Below, in pieces: positions 18,381 through 27,147 of a DNA stretch of 64,000 nt. Origin of the DNA: Poriferisphaera corsica. GTDB lineage: Bacteria; Planctomycetota; Phycisphaerae; Phycisphaerales; Phycisphaeraceae. The notes beneath the pieces were generated by a model. The model was not told the DNA's origin, did no database searches, and saw only the letters and a list, made by a program, of their open reading frames with translations. The stretch covers positions 930,001 through 994,000 of the forward strand of contig NZ_CP036425.1 in NCBI RefSeq assembly GCF_007747445.1. Reading direction: 5' to 3'. Position numbers and translations under genes: made by a program. The first letter of the stretch is position 1. The number at the start of each line of letters is the position of its first letter.

Positions 18381-18813
18381 ATGACCCAGAGATGAGCCAA
18401 TCGACTACCTCCAGCATCACATCAATGCTATCACCATCGCATCCGCCCGAACCGTCTTCACCAAAGCCGGTTTCAAGGTTTTTCACGTTGAGCCGGCACC
18501 TGGCAAGCTGGCGACCATCCCCAAAGACGCCCACAAAACCTACGACGACGTTTTTGCCGACCGCCTAGGCAACTTCATCATTACCGTCTCAATCCTCGCC
18601 ATGATCGCCGTCACCATCGGTCACCTGATTGCTTACTCAAACGCCCCGCACAACGGTAATGCAATCTTTGCCAGTTTTATTTTACTTCTCATCCTCAGCT
18701 TCACCTCCGCTGTTTTTGGCTTCGCCCTCAAATACCTCATCCGCCTCTGCAAAGCTCAAGAAACCATCGCCAGTTTACTCATCAACAAAAAGAGCGGTCA
18801 GCCTTGCAGCTAA
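18381..18813 (+). pseudogene. Two-span membrane protein, frameshifted near its start
   Basis: From 18391 the frame reads DEPIDYLQHHINAITIASAR and continues through VFTKAGFKVFHVEPAPGKL to two hydrophobic spans (FIITVSILAMIAVTIGHLIAY and IFASFILLLILSFTSAVFGF), ending at TAA 18811. No ATG exists in this frame before 18601. An ATG at 18381 reads three codons (MTQ) and would join the long frame if one base between 18384 and 18390 were removed. The layout (short alpha/beta N-terminal domain, then two spans) matches the intact gene at 28694. It is a recent frameshift, a sequencing error, or a gene starting at 18601 with only the spans. Confidence 0.45.
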
Positions 18814-18819
18814 CCGCTC
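18792..18819. terminator. Hairpin between convergent genes
   Basis: GAGCGGT (18792-18798) pairs with ACCGCTC (18813-18819), with further inner pairing AGC/GCT. It overlaps the end of the frameshifted membrane-protein gene and lies before the end of a minus-strand PEP-CTERM gene. T-tracts are weak. Confidence 0.45.
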
Positions 18820-18863
18820 AATCCCACACCTAAATTCTATCCCCTATACCTGTCGCGATCCGA

Positions 18864-19586
18864 TCATCCACGCTTGCGGCCGAGAATCGCCAATCCGCCC
18901 AATCCCAGTAGCATGATGCTCGCAGGCTCCGGCACAACAACCAACGATTGGATATCAAATCCCAAGCCACCTTCAGCAAATCCACTGCCATCGCTATACA
19001 TATTGCCGCTGTAGCTATTAATTTTGGTGTCGCGTTCAGCCGTATCCACGAACGTCGGCAGCTTTCCATCAATCAGCGTATTCGGATCAAACGTGCCCGG
19101 CCCGCTTGCACCAGTTCCCACATTAAACAAATCCGGCGCCGCCGCAGGTGGCAGCCAATCAATTTTCGTAATGTCAAAATTGAATGAAGGCGGGTTTACA
19201 GGATCCGCATAAGGAACCGCGTCTACAAACGAAATGTTCTGACTACCATAGTCTGCTCGATCCCACAACTGCATCGTCGCTTCGACATTCGTATACAACA
19301 CTGCATCTCCGCTCGTTGTATGCAGAATGACTTCATCGAAAATGACACCCGAATAATCCGTTTGTGAACCGTCTTGCCATTCCCCGTTATCCGTCATCGC
19401 CAAGCTGTCGGTTAACGTGAACACAACCGTGGCGCCTGTTACCGTGTTGTAATCAAACCCGTCTGCCGCATCACGATCATCCGCATAATTAGTCACCATT
19501 TCCGCGCGATATGTCGTCGCTGCTTCGCATATTCCAGCCAGTCCCATTGCCACCAAACCCAATGCTATTGTTGTATGGAATTTCAT
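18864..19586 (-). CDS. PEP-CTERM sorting-domain secreted protein (paralog 1)
   Basis: 240 aa. Signal peptide (MKFHTTIALGLVAMGLAGI...EA), a beta-rich mature part and the PEP-CTERM tail PEPASIMLLGLGGLAILGRKR, which directs processing by an exosortase. Shares with its paralogs the early motif DGFDYNTVTGATVVFTL and a late block FNVGTGASGPGTFDPNT. Function of the mature domain is unknown; surface or extracellular matrix location is inferred from the tail. The Met at 19586 is preferred over one at 19619 because GGAGAG lies about 9 nt upstream. It follows paralog 2 by 92 bp on the same strand. Confidence 0.85.
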   Translation of the reverse strand: MKFHTTIALGLVAMGLAGICEAATTYRAEMVTNYADDRDAADGFDYNTVTGATVVFTLTDSLAMTDNGEWQDGSQTDYSGVIFDEVILHTTSGDAVLYTNVEATMQLWDRADYGSQNISFVDAVPYADPVNPPSFNFDITKIDWLPPAAAPDLFNVGTGASGPGTFDPNTLIDGKLPTFVDTAERDTKINSYSGNMYSDGSGFAEGGLGFDIQSLVVVPEPASIMLLGLGGLAILGRKRG

Positions 19587-19678
19587 TCTTTTTCTCTCCG
19601 TTTGCGTATCGCAAGACACGATCTAAATTAGAATCAATAGAATCAATTTATGAACTTAATTATTAACATCGATGAATA

Positions 19679-20407
19679 TCACCCACGCCTGCGCCCAAGC
19701 ACCACGAGGCCGCCCAAACCCAATAGTGAAAGACTCGCTGGTTCAGGAATTGGCCCGCCCGTAAAACTCACAATATCGAAATACGCTGACCCACCAGCAC
19801 CAATAATCTCACTGCTCGTGTAGCCGCCATTCGTATAAAGTGCATGACGTTCGCTTATATTCGTAAACGTTGGCAAACCGCTGCTCAAATATGTATTCGG
19901 ATCAAATGTACCCGCCCCACTCGCACCAGTGCCGACATTAAAAAACGATGGTAATCCCGGCAAAATCCCCAATACCCGCTCGAGTCCAAATGTAATACCC
20001 GTAATCTCGTCGCCAACATTACCAAAACTGTAATGGTTGATACTCTGTATGCCGCCATCAACATAATCCCAAAGATTTGCTTCAGCCGCATACACAAGGC
20101 TCGGCATCCAATCCCCGCTCGTCGTGTGAATCGTCACGTCACTAATCGTAACGCCCGAATAATAAGTAGCCGAGCCGCCATCCAGCTCGATATTGCTTGT
20201 CATCGTTAGCGCATCCGGAATGGTCAGCGTCAGCGTCATCCCCGTAATACTTTCATAGTCGTAAGCATCCGACGTGTTCCCATCAAACACACCAGCCAGA
20301 GCCAAATCTGCTGTGTAAATTTGCTCCGCTGCCGCATCTTCTGCAACACCAAACAAACCCATCGTCGCACTACATATCACAACACTCATCGCTTTTTTTA
20401 GCCGCAT
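19679..20407 (-). CDS. PEP-CTERM sorting-domain secreted protein (paralog 2)
   Basis: 242 aa. Signal peptide ending near DAAAEQ, mature part with DAYDYESITGMTLTLTI near the N-terminus and FFNVGTGASGAGTFDPNT near the C-terminus, then tail PEPASLSLLGLGGLVVLGRRR. Closest to paralog 1 among the five (shared GTGASG-GTFDPNT block), so the pair likely arose by tandem duplication. GGAGAGG precedes the start. Upstream it carries a 45-bp block shared with paralog 3. Role unknown. Confidence 0.85.
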   Translation of the reverse strand: MRLKKAMSVVICSATMGLFGVAEDAAAEQIYTADLALAGVFDGNTSDAYDYESITGMTLTLTIPDALTMTSNIELDGGSATYYSGVTISDVTIHTTSGDWMPSLVYAAEANLWDYVDGGIQSINHYSFGNVGDEITGITFGLERVLGILPGLPSFFNVGTGASGAGTFDPNTYLSSGLPTFTNISERHALYTNGGYTSSEIIGAGGSAYFDIVSFTGGPIPEPASLSLLGLGGLVVLGRRRG

Positions 20408-20566
20408 CGCGCATTCCTCTCCTGTTGAGCTGTCACATACATCCCAAACTCATCTTATTCGGGCTAAGCTAACCATGTAATAGACTTCTAATGCAACGGG
20501 TGTTACACAGAATGAATCTACTTTTTAATTGAATCGCAATAACAGCTTCTCGCACCGTCATTGCTC

Positions 20567-20611
20567 AAGAAATGAGTCGATCTCCTCGTACTCACTGTGC
20601 GTAGCTTACAT
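20567..20611 (-). repeat. Conserved 45-bp upstream block, copy A
   Basis: Reads AAGAAATGAGTCGATCTCCT then CGTACTCAC and AGCTTACAT on +. It lies about 160 bp upstream of paralog 2 and is nearly identical to 21723-21768 upstream of paralog 3. Likely a promoter or control region copied with the gene. Confidence 0.6.
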
Positions 20612-20765
20612 CAAAAAAAACGGTCTTCAAGTCGAGATGGTTCTGTTGCATGCAGATATTCCCAGGAAACCGTAAGTAGGCATGTAGCTATTGCGCATAT
20701 CCAAGTCAATGAGTCATATAACCCACTCGGCTTGCGCGGCATGAAAAATCTTACCGCAACTAAAC

Positions 20766-20797
20766 AACATTGCACGCAGTTAACTGCGTGCAATGTT
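20766..20797. terminator. 32-bp perfect palindrome after paralog 3
   Basis: Arm AACATTGCACGCAGTT (20766-20781) is followed directly by its exact reverse complement (20782-20797). It lies 28 bp past the minus-strand stop of paralog 3. It would fold into a long hairpin with a minimal loop; no T-tract follows, so processing or mRNA-end protection is also possible. Confidence 0.6.
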
Positions 20798-20824
20798 GAT
20801 AATTCAAATTATATCTGCTCGTTA

Positions 20825-21544
20825 TTATGCCCGATTGCGTCGCAGCATCACCAGTCCACCTAAGCCCATCAATCCCAAGCTCGCCGGCTCAGGCACAGGT
20901 AAAATCTGTACGCTCGCAATATCAAAGTATGCGACACCATCAGCAAAACGGAAGCTATCTGAGACGAGCTTTGCCGATGAGCTGCTAAACAGTTGGCTCG
21001 GATCAATCGCGCTCGTAAACGTCGGGAGAAGTTGATCGTTCGGCAGATTCAAATTGGGCGTTCCCGCTTTGATCAAGTTGCCGTGATTCGCATGCCCTTC
21101 ATCAGTGATCAATTCAACCTGAAATGTAGGTACATCAATGCCATAGCTATCAATATAGAGCACATGCTTTTTTGTAGTTCCTGGGGCCGGATCATATACA
21201 TTGGCTAGTGCCAAATCTGTTAGCGGATCAGACCCTTTGGGTAGCACAATGTCACCTGTACTTGTATGTGCGACAAGACTGTCCAAGCTTAACGAATCAT
21301 AATATCTCGTGACTGTAGCTTCCCCGTAATCATCGTCATCGGTATGTGTCAATGTATCAGGCACAGTAAATACAGCGGTGATACCTGTAATCGCCGTATA
21401 ATCAAAACCATCATTGCTATCGTAATCTTCTGGTGTACCGCTTACCACAAATTCTGCCTGATACTGTGTTGCCGCATGACTCAATCCCCCCATACCCATC
21501 ATGACCACCCCAAAAACTAAAATATTTTTGAATGCCTTCATCAT
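20825..21544 (-). CDS. PEP-CTERM sorting-domain secreted protein (paralog 3)
   Basis: 239 aa. Signal peptide (MMKAFKNILVFGVVMMGMGGLSHAA), then DGFDYTAITGITAVFTV and, later, FQVELITDEGHANHGNLIKAGTPN, a block shared with paralog 5. Tail PEPASLGLMGLGGLVMLRRNR. Start at 21544 (two ATGs in a row) with GGAGGA upstream; an earlier Met at 21574 lacks support. Carries the conserved 45-bp upstream block. The mature domain is unrecognised. Confidence 0.85.
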   Translation of the reverse strand: MMKAFKNILVFGVVMMGMGGLSHAATQYQAEFVVSGTPEDYDSNDGFDYTAITGITAVFTVPDTLTHTDDDDYGEATVTRYYDSLSLDSLVAHTSTGDIVLPKGSDPLTDLALANVYDPAPGTTKKHVLYIDSYGIDVPTFQVELITDEGHANHGNLIKAGTPNLNLPNDQLLPTFTSAIDPSQLFSSSSAKLVSDSFRFADGVAYFDIASVQILPVPEPASLGLMGLGGLVMLRRNRA

Positions 21545-21722
21545 CTCATTCCTCCAATAAAAAGTGCCATCCATATCGCCAGAAAAATCCAGCAGGATTG
21601 CGAGTTAAGCAATTGATCATTCACGCATAGTAATTGATCACTATCGCTCGCCTAATGATTGATTCATCGAGTTACATAGCAGCAATCAAAATCTTTGCCA
21701 TAAACAAACATGACGCTGCAAA

Positions 21723-21768
21723 AAGAAATGAGCAGATCTCCTCGTACCCATTAAACCCAAGCTTACAT
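21723..21768 (-). repeat. Conserved 45-bp upstream block, copy B
   Basis: AAGAAATGAGCAGATCTCCT followed by CGTACCCAT and AGCTTACAT on +. Of the first 27 bases, all but two or three match copy A at 20567; the right end AGCTTACAT is identical. Confidence 0.6.
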
Positions 21769-21850
21769 GATTAAATGCATGATGCAAATTGTTTCACTGA
21801 ATTGATGAATCGTGTTAGCCTATATTGCCCAGCCCAATCACATCAATCGG

Positions 21851-21876
21851 AATAGCACTATTAATATCGTGCTATT
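21851..21876 (-). terminator. Hairpin after the double-GNAT gene
   Basis: AATAGCAC (21851-21858) pairs with GTGCTATT (21869-21876), 39 bp past the minus-strand stop. No strong T-tract. Confidence 0.4.
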
Positions 21877-21914
21877 GAGAAGTCAGTCTTAAATACAGTA
21901 CGGTACAATTCATC

Positions 21915-22871
21915 TTACATCTCTTTCACCATCACCTCGTGCCGTCTCACCTCATGTAGCCCACCTTTCTCCGCATAAAATCTTGCCGCCGCGCCGCCCG
22001 TCCATCCTAACCATATAAAGTGTTCGCCAGCTTTTTTCATCTGTTCCACAACCTGCCAAAACAAAATCGATCCAATCCCCTTACCTCGTAATTTTTCACT
22101 CACCCCAAACGGCCCGAAGTGCGATCCATTCCATTGCACATAACCCAGCACTTCCTCATCTTTCGTCGCAACAATAATCTCATCATCCGTCCCCTTCTTG
22201 ATCTTGTCCACGATCACACTCGCCCAATCACCCGCAAACTCTTTGCGCAGAAAATCTAAAAGCGAAAACGCATACTTATCCTCAAACATTTTGAGCTCAA
22301 TCCCCTCAGCCGCCAATTCCTTCACCTGCTCCTTCACCTTCTCAGGTATCACCATATCCTGTAACTCATTCCCCATCCCCACAACATCTCCGCCTTCGCG
22401 CTTCTCAAACCCATGCTTCTTCAAAAACGCCCAGCCACTCGCATACGCATCAATATCAACACCAGCAATAAAATAGTTTGGCACGTACGTTGATACATTG
22501 ACCAATCGTCTATTCATTCGCTGCATATACCCCATCACCTCCTTCAGCAAGCGGCTCCCAATTCCCATCCGCTCATACACCGGATCAACAAAGAAGCTCG
22601 TAATCCAACCTAAATCCTCCTGCATACCAATCCCTTCCAATGGGTTCAGCCGCACGATCCCTAACATAAATCCAATAACTCCGCCGGAAGTTTGGTCAAC
22701 TGCCACGTAACACCCTGCCGGATCAAAATTCCAATCCGCCAACACTTTCTCCATAAATACTCGTTCGCTGATCCCGTCCCTGACTAGCACCTGATTCCAT
22801 AGCGATACTACCCCCTCAAGGTCGCCTACCGCATATTCACGCACACAAATCGCTTCAACCGTCACACTCAT
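21915..22871 (-). CDS. Protein with two GNAT acetyltransferase domains
   Basis: 318 aa from the chosen start. The first GNAT domain (residues about 10-150) has WITSFFVDPVYERMGIGSRLL, including the acetyl-CoA-binding RxxGIGxxL. The second (about 190-318) has HFGPFGVSEKLRGKGIGSILF and ends with GWTGGAAARFYAEKGG. Both acetyl-CoA motifs look intact. Acceptor unknown. Met at 22871 is preferred over 22928 because AAGGAAG lies upstream and the extra N-terminal residues are not domain-like. Stands between PEP-CTERM genes and a secreted glycosidase with no obvious link. Confidence 0.85.
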   Translation of the reverse strand: MSVTVEAICVREYAVGDLEGVVSLWNQVLVRDGISERVFMEKVLADWNFDPAGCYVAVDQTSGGVIGFMLGIVRLNPLEGIGMQEDLGWITSFFVDPVYERMGIGSRLLKEVMGYMQRMNRRLVNVSTYVPNYFIAGVDIDAYASGWAFLKKHGFEKREGGDVVGMGNELQDMVIPEKVKEQVKELAAEGIELKMFEDKYAFSLLDFLRKEFAGDWASVIVDKIKKGTDDEIIVATKDEEVLGYVQWNGSHFGPFGVSEKLRGKGIGSILFWQVVEQMKKAGEHFIWLGWTGGAAARFYAEKGGLHEVRRHEVMVKEM

Positions 22872-22984
22872 CTTCAGCTTCCTTGTTGTCTTCAAGTTTC
22901 TTTGTACCCAATTTTTGGCAACTTCCAAACCACATTATCGCAGAACCTATATAAAACATCAACGATTGAACATATTGCAATGTT

Positions 22985-23016
22985 TCCAAAAAAAAGCCCC
23001 ACACAGGGCAGGGCTT
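22985..23016 (-). terminator. Intrinsic terminator of the glycosidase-like gene
   Basis: AAGCCC (22994-22999) pairs with GGGCTT (23011-23016). On the minus strand the stem is followed by eight or more T. Confidence 0.78.
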
Positions 23017-23043
23017 GGCATCTCTACAAAAAATTGAGATTCA

Positions 23044-26000
23044 CTATTCACCAGATGGCTCAAACATCAGTACCACCTCCCGAGTGTCATGCGGCAACAT
23101 GATGCGCCCATCCAATGACATCGACACCCGCTTCCCATCCGCCTTCACATCCACAGGCTTCTCACCCTGCCAATCCACAGTCATATGTTTCAGCCCCACA
23201 TCATGCGTCAACGGCTCCACCCGAATTACAAGGCGATCCTCCGTATATTTTGCCGTCATATTCAACTCGCCAAATCGCGTCGGAACCCTAGCCAACCTGA
23301 CCCCATCCCCACGCAACCACTCCACCGGCGTCCCTGGCAAAAGATGCAACGCTTCATCCGCTTCATAATAAACAAGATTCAAGACCGCATGCACAAATCC
23401 CGATCCCACCCACGTATGCGGCATGTCTCCAATGTAACTCCCCTTGCGGACATCACTATGCACCACTTCTGCCAAATGTCGCCACCCAGCAGGTCTTCTA
23501 TGATTCATCAACATCTTCAACAAATCATGAGCCGCCTCAACCTGACCCATCGCCACCAACGCATTAATATTCCGCACCTCATACGGCGTATACGTAAACG
23601 AAGACCCAGGCTCACTTCGCTCCCTTATCTGCCGCACATAATGATCATACGTATACGCTAACTCCGCCTCAGGCAATAATTGCTGCTGATTACACGGAAA
23701 AAACGCAATCGAAATCGATGTCGGGTCAGCATCCCCCAAATCCGCGCTCGCAGGTAAGTACGAAATCTTTTTGTATTCAATCGTTTGTGTGATTGATCGC
23801 AACAACCCCTCATAAAGCTTACCGTACTGCGCCAGCGCCCAGTCTGCCGTTTCCTGATCCCCCATCTCCATCGCCGCAAAACGTCCTGCCTCCCACCCCT
23901 GCAATGCAAAGAAGTTATCCCAGTAACTATGCATCGGCTCGGAATACCCCTCATGACTGATCGATGGCAACAAAATCCCTCTGAACCGATCACCATGTTC
24001 CACATCCGCCATATAACTTCCCGACGTCGTTCCGAGTCTTAATTCCTCGGTCTTTTTTAGCACCCGTCTAATCGTCTCATAGTTCTCAGTCAAAAACTGT
24101 TTATCATGTGTTAACCGGTAATACGTCATCAACAAGTACAAATACTGCCCCTGACTGTCATACTCCAAATCCGCGCCAAACCAATCATTGACTGTCCCAT
24201 CCGTATTCAAGATCGGATTGACCAGCCCATCCTCAGCGATACCACTCCGCTTATACCAATTGATGTAATCAATCGCCTGCTCAAGCAATCCCATCCGCAT
24301 CATCGCCGTCGCCGTGATCGACCCATCACGCATCCACGAACGATTGTAGTTTCGCGAGCCCGGCTGTATCGCATGCCCATCTTGATTGATCAAAATATAC
24401 GCAATCTGCGCCTTCACCGTATCCATGATCTCACGATCATTCACCGAAAACTCAACCCGTCCCAGCCGTTCTTCCCAATCGCGAATCAGTCCTCGCTTAA
24501 GCAAATCAAAAGCCGCACTCGTAAATTCATTCCCTTCAATATCAGAACCTTCATGTAAAGGTACCGCAATCATATAGTCTATTTGCTGGTTAGGTTTCAA
24601 CGAGTAATCATAAGAAACCGCCGCTGACAGCATTCCTTCTTTATCCTCAAACTGCCGCGCCGATTCCCCCTTATTATCTTCAAGTAGACGCTCAATAATA
24701 TCCCCATGCCGAAACACTTTCGCATCAAACCGTGGTTCGCCGTTCAGCGTGACATACACAGGCTCATCATTCACTAAAATTACCTGCCTGCCACTCACTG
24801 ATTCAACAAATCCAAGTTTCTTAATCGGTGCGAAGCCACCATGCTGCCACGGCGGATTAATCTGTACCGGCCGAAGCAATAAATTCAAAGTCCCCGACAA
24901 ATCCCGCTCCGTCTTATTCGTTAGCCGATACCGAACATAAGTCGTTGATTTGTTCTCCGCCCCTGCCGTAATCGCCTCAATATCCATATCAACATCAGCA
25001 TGCCGCCACGTCACCTTCGGCAACGGCAAATGCCCCTTCGCTAAACGCTGCTCAATCCCCGCCGCATTTTGTGCGTGATAAACCTTTCCCTCGCTCACAC
25101 GGTAAGGCATCAAAATCGGGGCGCGCGTCTTCGCCTCCAAATTCCCATACTCATCCAGCAACGATTCCTCCCCATCATTCGGCACGCCCGTCACCGTCCA
25201 ATACACCTGCTGCTTCGAAACCGATGGCGGATAATACCCCGCCTCCGCCTTCATCGCCGCAATCTGATAAGCCGCCATCGGCGTCATTTCCTCCCCCGGC
25301 CCGCGCAACGTTAACTCACGCACCCCTATCACACCATCCTCCGACTGAGCATCCCAAAAGCGCATCCGCAGATACTGCGCATCTCGCAACTCACCCAACA
25401 AATAATCCAGCTGCCCCCGCCCTTCATCCATCTCCCCAATCACTCGCCACGCTTTCCCATCAAGCGAACTTTCCGCCACCATCCGCTTCGCATACCCCTC
25501 AGCCCAATCAATCCGCAGCCCCGTTACTGGAAACACCTGCCCCAGATCAACCAAGACCTCAGCCTCCCCCTTACTCAAATCCGCACGCCACACCGACTCC
25601 AAATCACTATCCAGCAACTTCTCCACCATCCCATCTCCCTCAACCCGCGGCTTCACCGATTCATCAAGAACCATCACCTCCCATATCGATATCCCCCAAC
25701 CCGTTGCACGCTTCACACCCGTAATTCTGCAATATCTTCCAGTTCGTGGCTTAATGTAAACATAATCACCATTCCCATCCCCCTTTGTCGTCTCGTAAGC
25801 CATCTCCCAATTTTTTTTATCAACCGATACTTCTATCTTGTAGTTAGTCGCGTACGCCGCTTCCCAAAAAATCACAAAACCATAAATCTCCGTCGGCTCC
25901 CCCAAATCAATCATCAGCCACTGATTGTCACTGAAACCCGACCCCCACCTCGTTGACATATCACCATCCACCGCCACACCAGAAGGATTTTCTCCGACCT

Positions 26001-26112
26001 GCGTCGATGACGCCTCCGTCACCCATTTCGCACTCCCGCCCCACGCACGCCCCATCAATACGCAACACGCAAAAAGCACCACACCAACGATCAATCTAAC
26101 CTGATACATCAT
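23044..26112 (-). CDS. Large secreted six-hairpin glycosidase-like protein with two discoidin (F5/8 type C) domains
   Basis: 1022 aa. Signal peptide, then two F5/8 type C (CBM32-like) carbohydrate-binding domains: first with STRWGSGFSDNQWLMIDLGE and YCRITG, second with VEKLLDSDLESVWRA and LRIDWAEGYA. The central and C-terminal part resembles alpha/alpha-toroid glycosidases, with NYNRSWMRDGSITATAMMRMG, GLVNPILNTDG, YDSQGQYLYLLMTYYR and MHSYWDNFFALQGWEAG. A terminal beta-sandwich follows. It should act outside the cytoplasm on a polysaccharide; the bond cleaved cannot be told. Start at 26112 is set by GGAGAA and the signal peptide. A LacI/cre-like operator lies 217 bp upstream, consistent with sugar-controlled expression. 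Confidence 0.82.
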   Translation of the reverse strand: MMYQVRLIVGVVLFACCVLMGRAWGGSAKWVTEASSTQVGENPSGVAVDGDMSTRWGSGFSDNQWLMIDLGEPTEIYGFVIFWEAAYATNYKIEVSVDKKNWEMAYETTKGDGNGDYVYIKPRTGRYCRITGVKRATGWGISIWEVMVLDESVKPRVEGDGMVEKLLDSDLESVWRADLSKGEAEVLVDLGQVFPVTGLRIDWAEGYAKRMVAESSLDGKAWRVIGEMDEGRGQLDYLLGELRDAQYLRMRFWDAQSEDGVIGVRELTLRGPGEEMTPMAAYQIAAMKAEAGYYPPSVSKQQVYWTVTGVPNDGEESLLDEYGNLEAKTRAPILMPYRVSEGKVYHAQNAAGIEQRLAKGHLPLPKVTWRHADVDMDIEAITAGAENKSTTYVRYRLTNKTERDLSGTLNLLLRPVQINPPWQHGGFAPIKKLGFVESVSGRQVILVNDEPVYVTLNGEPRFDAKVFRHGDIIERLLEDNKGESARQFEDKEGMLSAAVSYDYSLKPNQQIDYMIAVPLHEGSDIEGNEFTSAAFDLLKRGLIRDWEERLGRVEFSVNDREIMDTVKAQIAYILINQDGHAIQPGSRNYNRSWMRDGSITATAMMRMGLLEQAIDYINWYKRSGIAEDGLVNPILNTDGTVNDWFGADLEYDSQGQYLYLLMTYYRLTHDKQFLTENYETIRRVLKKTEELRLGTTSGSYMADVEHGDRFRGILLPSISHEGYSEPMHSYWDNFFALQGWEAGRFAAMEMGDQETADWALAQYGKLYEGLLRSITQTIEYKKISYLPASADLGDADPTSISIAFFPCNQQQLLPEAELAYTYDHYVRQIRERSEPGSSFTYTPYEVRNINALVAMGQVEAAHDLLKMLMNHRRPAGWRHLAEVVHSDVRKGSYIGDMPHTWVGSGFVHAVLNLVYYEADEALHLLPGTPVEWLRGDGVRLARVPTRFGELNMTAKYTEDRLVIRVEPLTHDVGLKHMTVDWQGEKPVDVKADGKRVSMSLDGRIMLPHDTREVVLMFEPSGE

Positions 26113-26328
26113 GTATTCTCCAATCCGCCATGTCTCATCATCAGCGGCCATGCAATACCTGTCGCGCAAAAGATGCCCTCTCTAACGCGATCAGCCAAAA
26201 CACATTTTTCTAACGCAATCCACTGCACACCTGATGCAGCAATCAAATCCACCCACCCCACAGCCATAACTCATCAAGACTTCATCATTCAGTTTGGCCG
26301 AACAAGCAAAAGATAACGAATTACAGCA

Positions 26329-26344
26329 ATGTAAGCGTTTACAT
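26329..26344. promoter_or_regulatory. LacI-family (cre-like) operator
   Basis: ATGTAAGCGTTTACAT is a near-perfect palindrome with a central CG and fits the LacI/GalR/CcpA-type consensus WTGNNARCGNWWWCAW at every position. It lies 217 bp upstream of the secreted glycosidase-like gene. The matching regulator is not in this window. Confidence 0.65.
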
Positions 26345-26404
26345 TCTACACCAAGTAATCTCAGCATGGAAGTCGTTTCTGCCTTGATTTGATCATAAAA
26401 AATA

Positions 26405-26432
26405 AAGGCCGCACACTTCCGTATGCAGCCTT
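26405..26432 (-). terminator. Intrinsic terminator of PEP-CTERM paralog 4
   Basis: AAGGCCGCA and TGCAGCCTT pair with one mismatch around a short loop; on the minus strand an A/T-rich tract with TTTATTTTTTA follows. Confidence 0.65.
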
Positions 26433-26466
26433 CATCTTCTTTTCTTATCTCAGCATGTGTTCGTGA

Positions 26467-27147
26467 TTACGCACGCTTGCGACACAGCATCACCAACCCG
26501 CCAAGCCCAAACATCGCCAAGCTCGCAGGCTCCGGCACAGTTGGCAAACCATCAACAACTTTCAGATCCAACATCTCACCGAAGAAGAAACCTTCACTAC
26601 CATAATTGCCAACAGATGCTTCATCATAAAACTTCTTACGTTCTGCATCTGTATCAAACGATGGTGAAAACGGATCATTCATCGCAAGCTTGCCAGAGAT
26701 TTTGTCCAAAAACGACGCATAGAGATCATCTTTAGCCCACCAACGTGTCTTGAAAATCATCTCATAATCATTTGTCTCGATCATGATCTGCTTGTATTGA
26801 CCTTCGCTGTCAGTACCGATCGACAAAGTTGCCCAAGCATCAAGATCGCTTGCAAGGATCTCTTTAGTCTCGTTTGATTCGCCGTAAACAGCATCAATCT
26901 TCAAGCCGTTATACCGCGTCCCAGAATTGCCGCTGCTGTTGGCTGCATCATAGGTCAGCTTGTCAGCATCAATCGTGAAGTAAACGTCAAAGCTAAAGAA
27001 ACTGCTGTAGTCAAAAGAATCATATTCATCGTAGTCATACCCATCAGCCGTGACGGTCGCTTTGTACATCGCCGCATCTACTTGGCCGCAGTACGCCATT
27101 CCCAGCGCGCACAATCCAATCGCTAAACCTTTTTTCAACATCGTCAT
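26467..27147 (-). CDS. PEP-CTERM sorting-domain secreted protein (paralog 4)
   Basis: 226 aa. Signal peptide (MTMLKKGLAIGLCALGMAY...VDAA), tail PEPASLAMFGLGGLVMLCRKR. The N-terminal motif is DSFDYSSFFSFDVYFTI, a diverged form of the DGFDYxxITG motif of the other paralogs, and the central part is the least similar of the five. Start at 27147 with GGAGAG; the frame opens further upstream at 27246 but those residues have no signal-peptide character. Location outside the cell is inferred; function unknown. Confidence 0.82.
   Translation of the reverse strand: MTMLKKGLAIGLCALGMAYCGQVDAAMYKATVTADGYDYDEYDSFDYSSFFSFDVYFTIDADKLTYDAANSSGNSGTRYNGLKIDAVYGESNETKEILASDLDAWATLSIGTDSEGQYKQIMIETNDYEMIFKTRWWAKDDLYASFLDKISGKLAMNDPFSPSFDTDAERKKFYDEASVGNYGSEGFFFGEMLDLKVVDGLPTVPEPASLAMFGLGGLVMLCRKRA

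Larger units (their letters stand above)
21575..21914. other. Intergenic region upstream of paralog 3
   Basis: Holds the conserved block at 21723-21768 and a hairpin at 21851-21876 that may end the GNAT gene on the minus strand. Nothing else is visible. Confidence 0.5.
26113..26466. other. Intergenic region upstream of the glycosidase-like gene
   Basis: About 350 bp holding the candidate operator at 26329-26344 and the terminator of the next PEP-CTERM gene at 26405-26432. No small gene is apparent. Confidence 0.5.
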
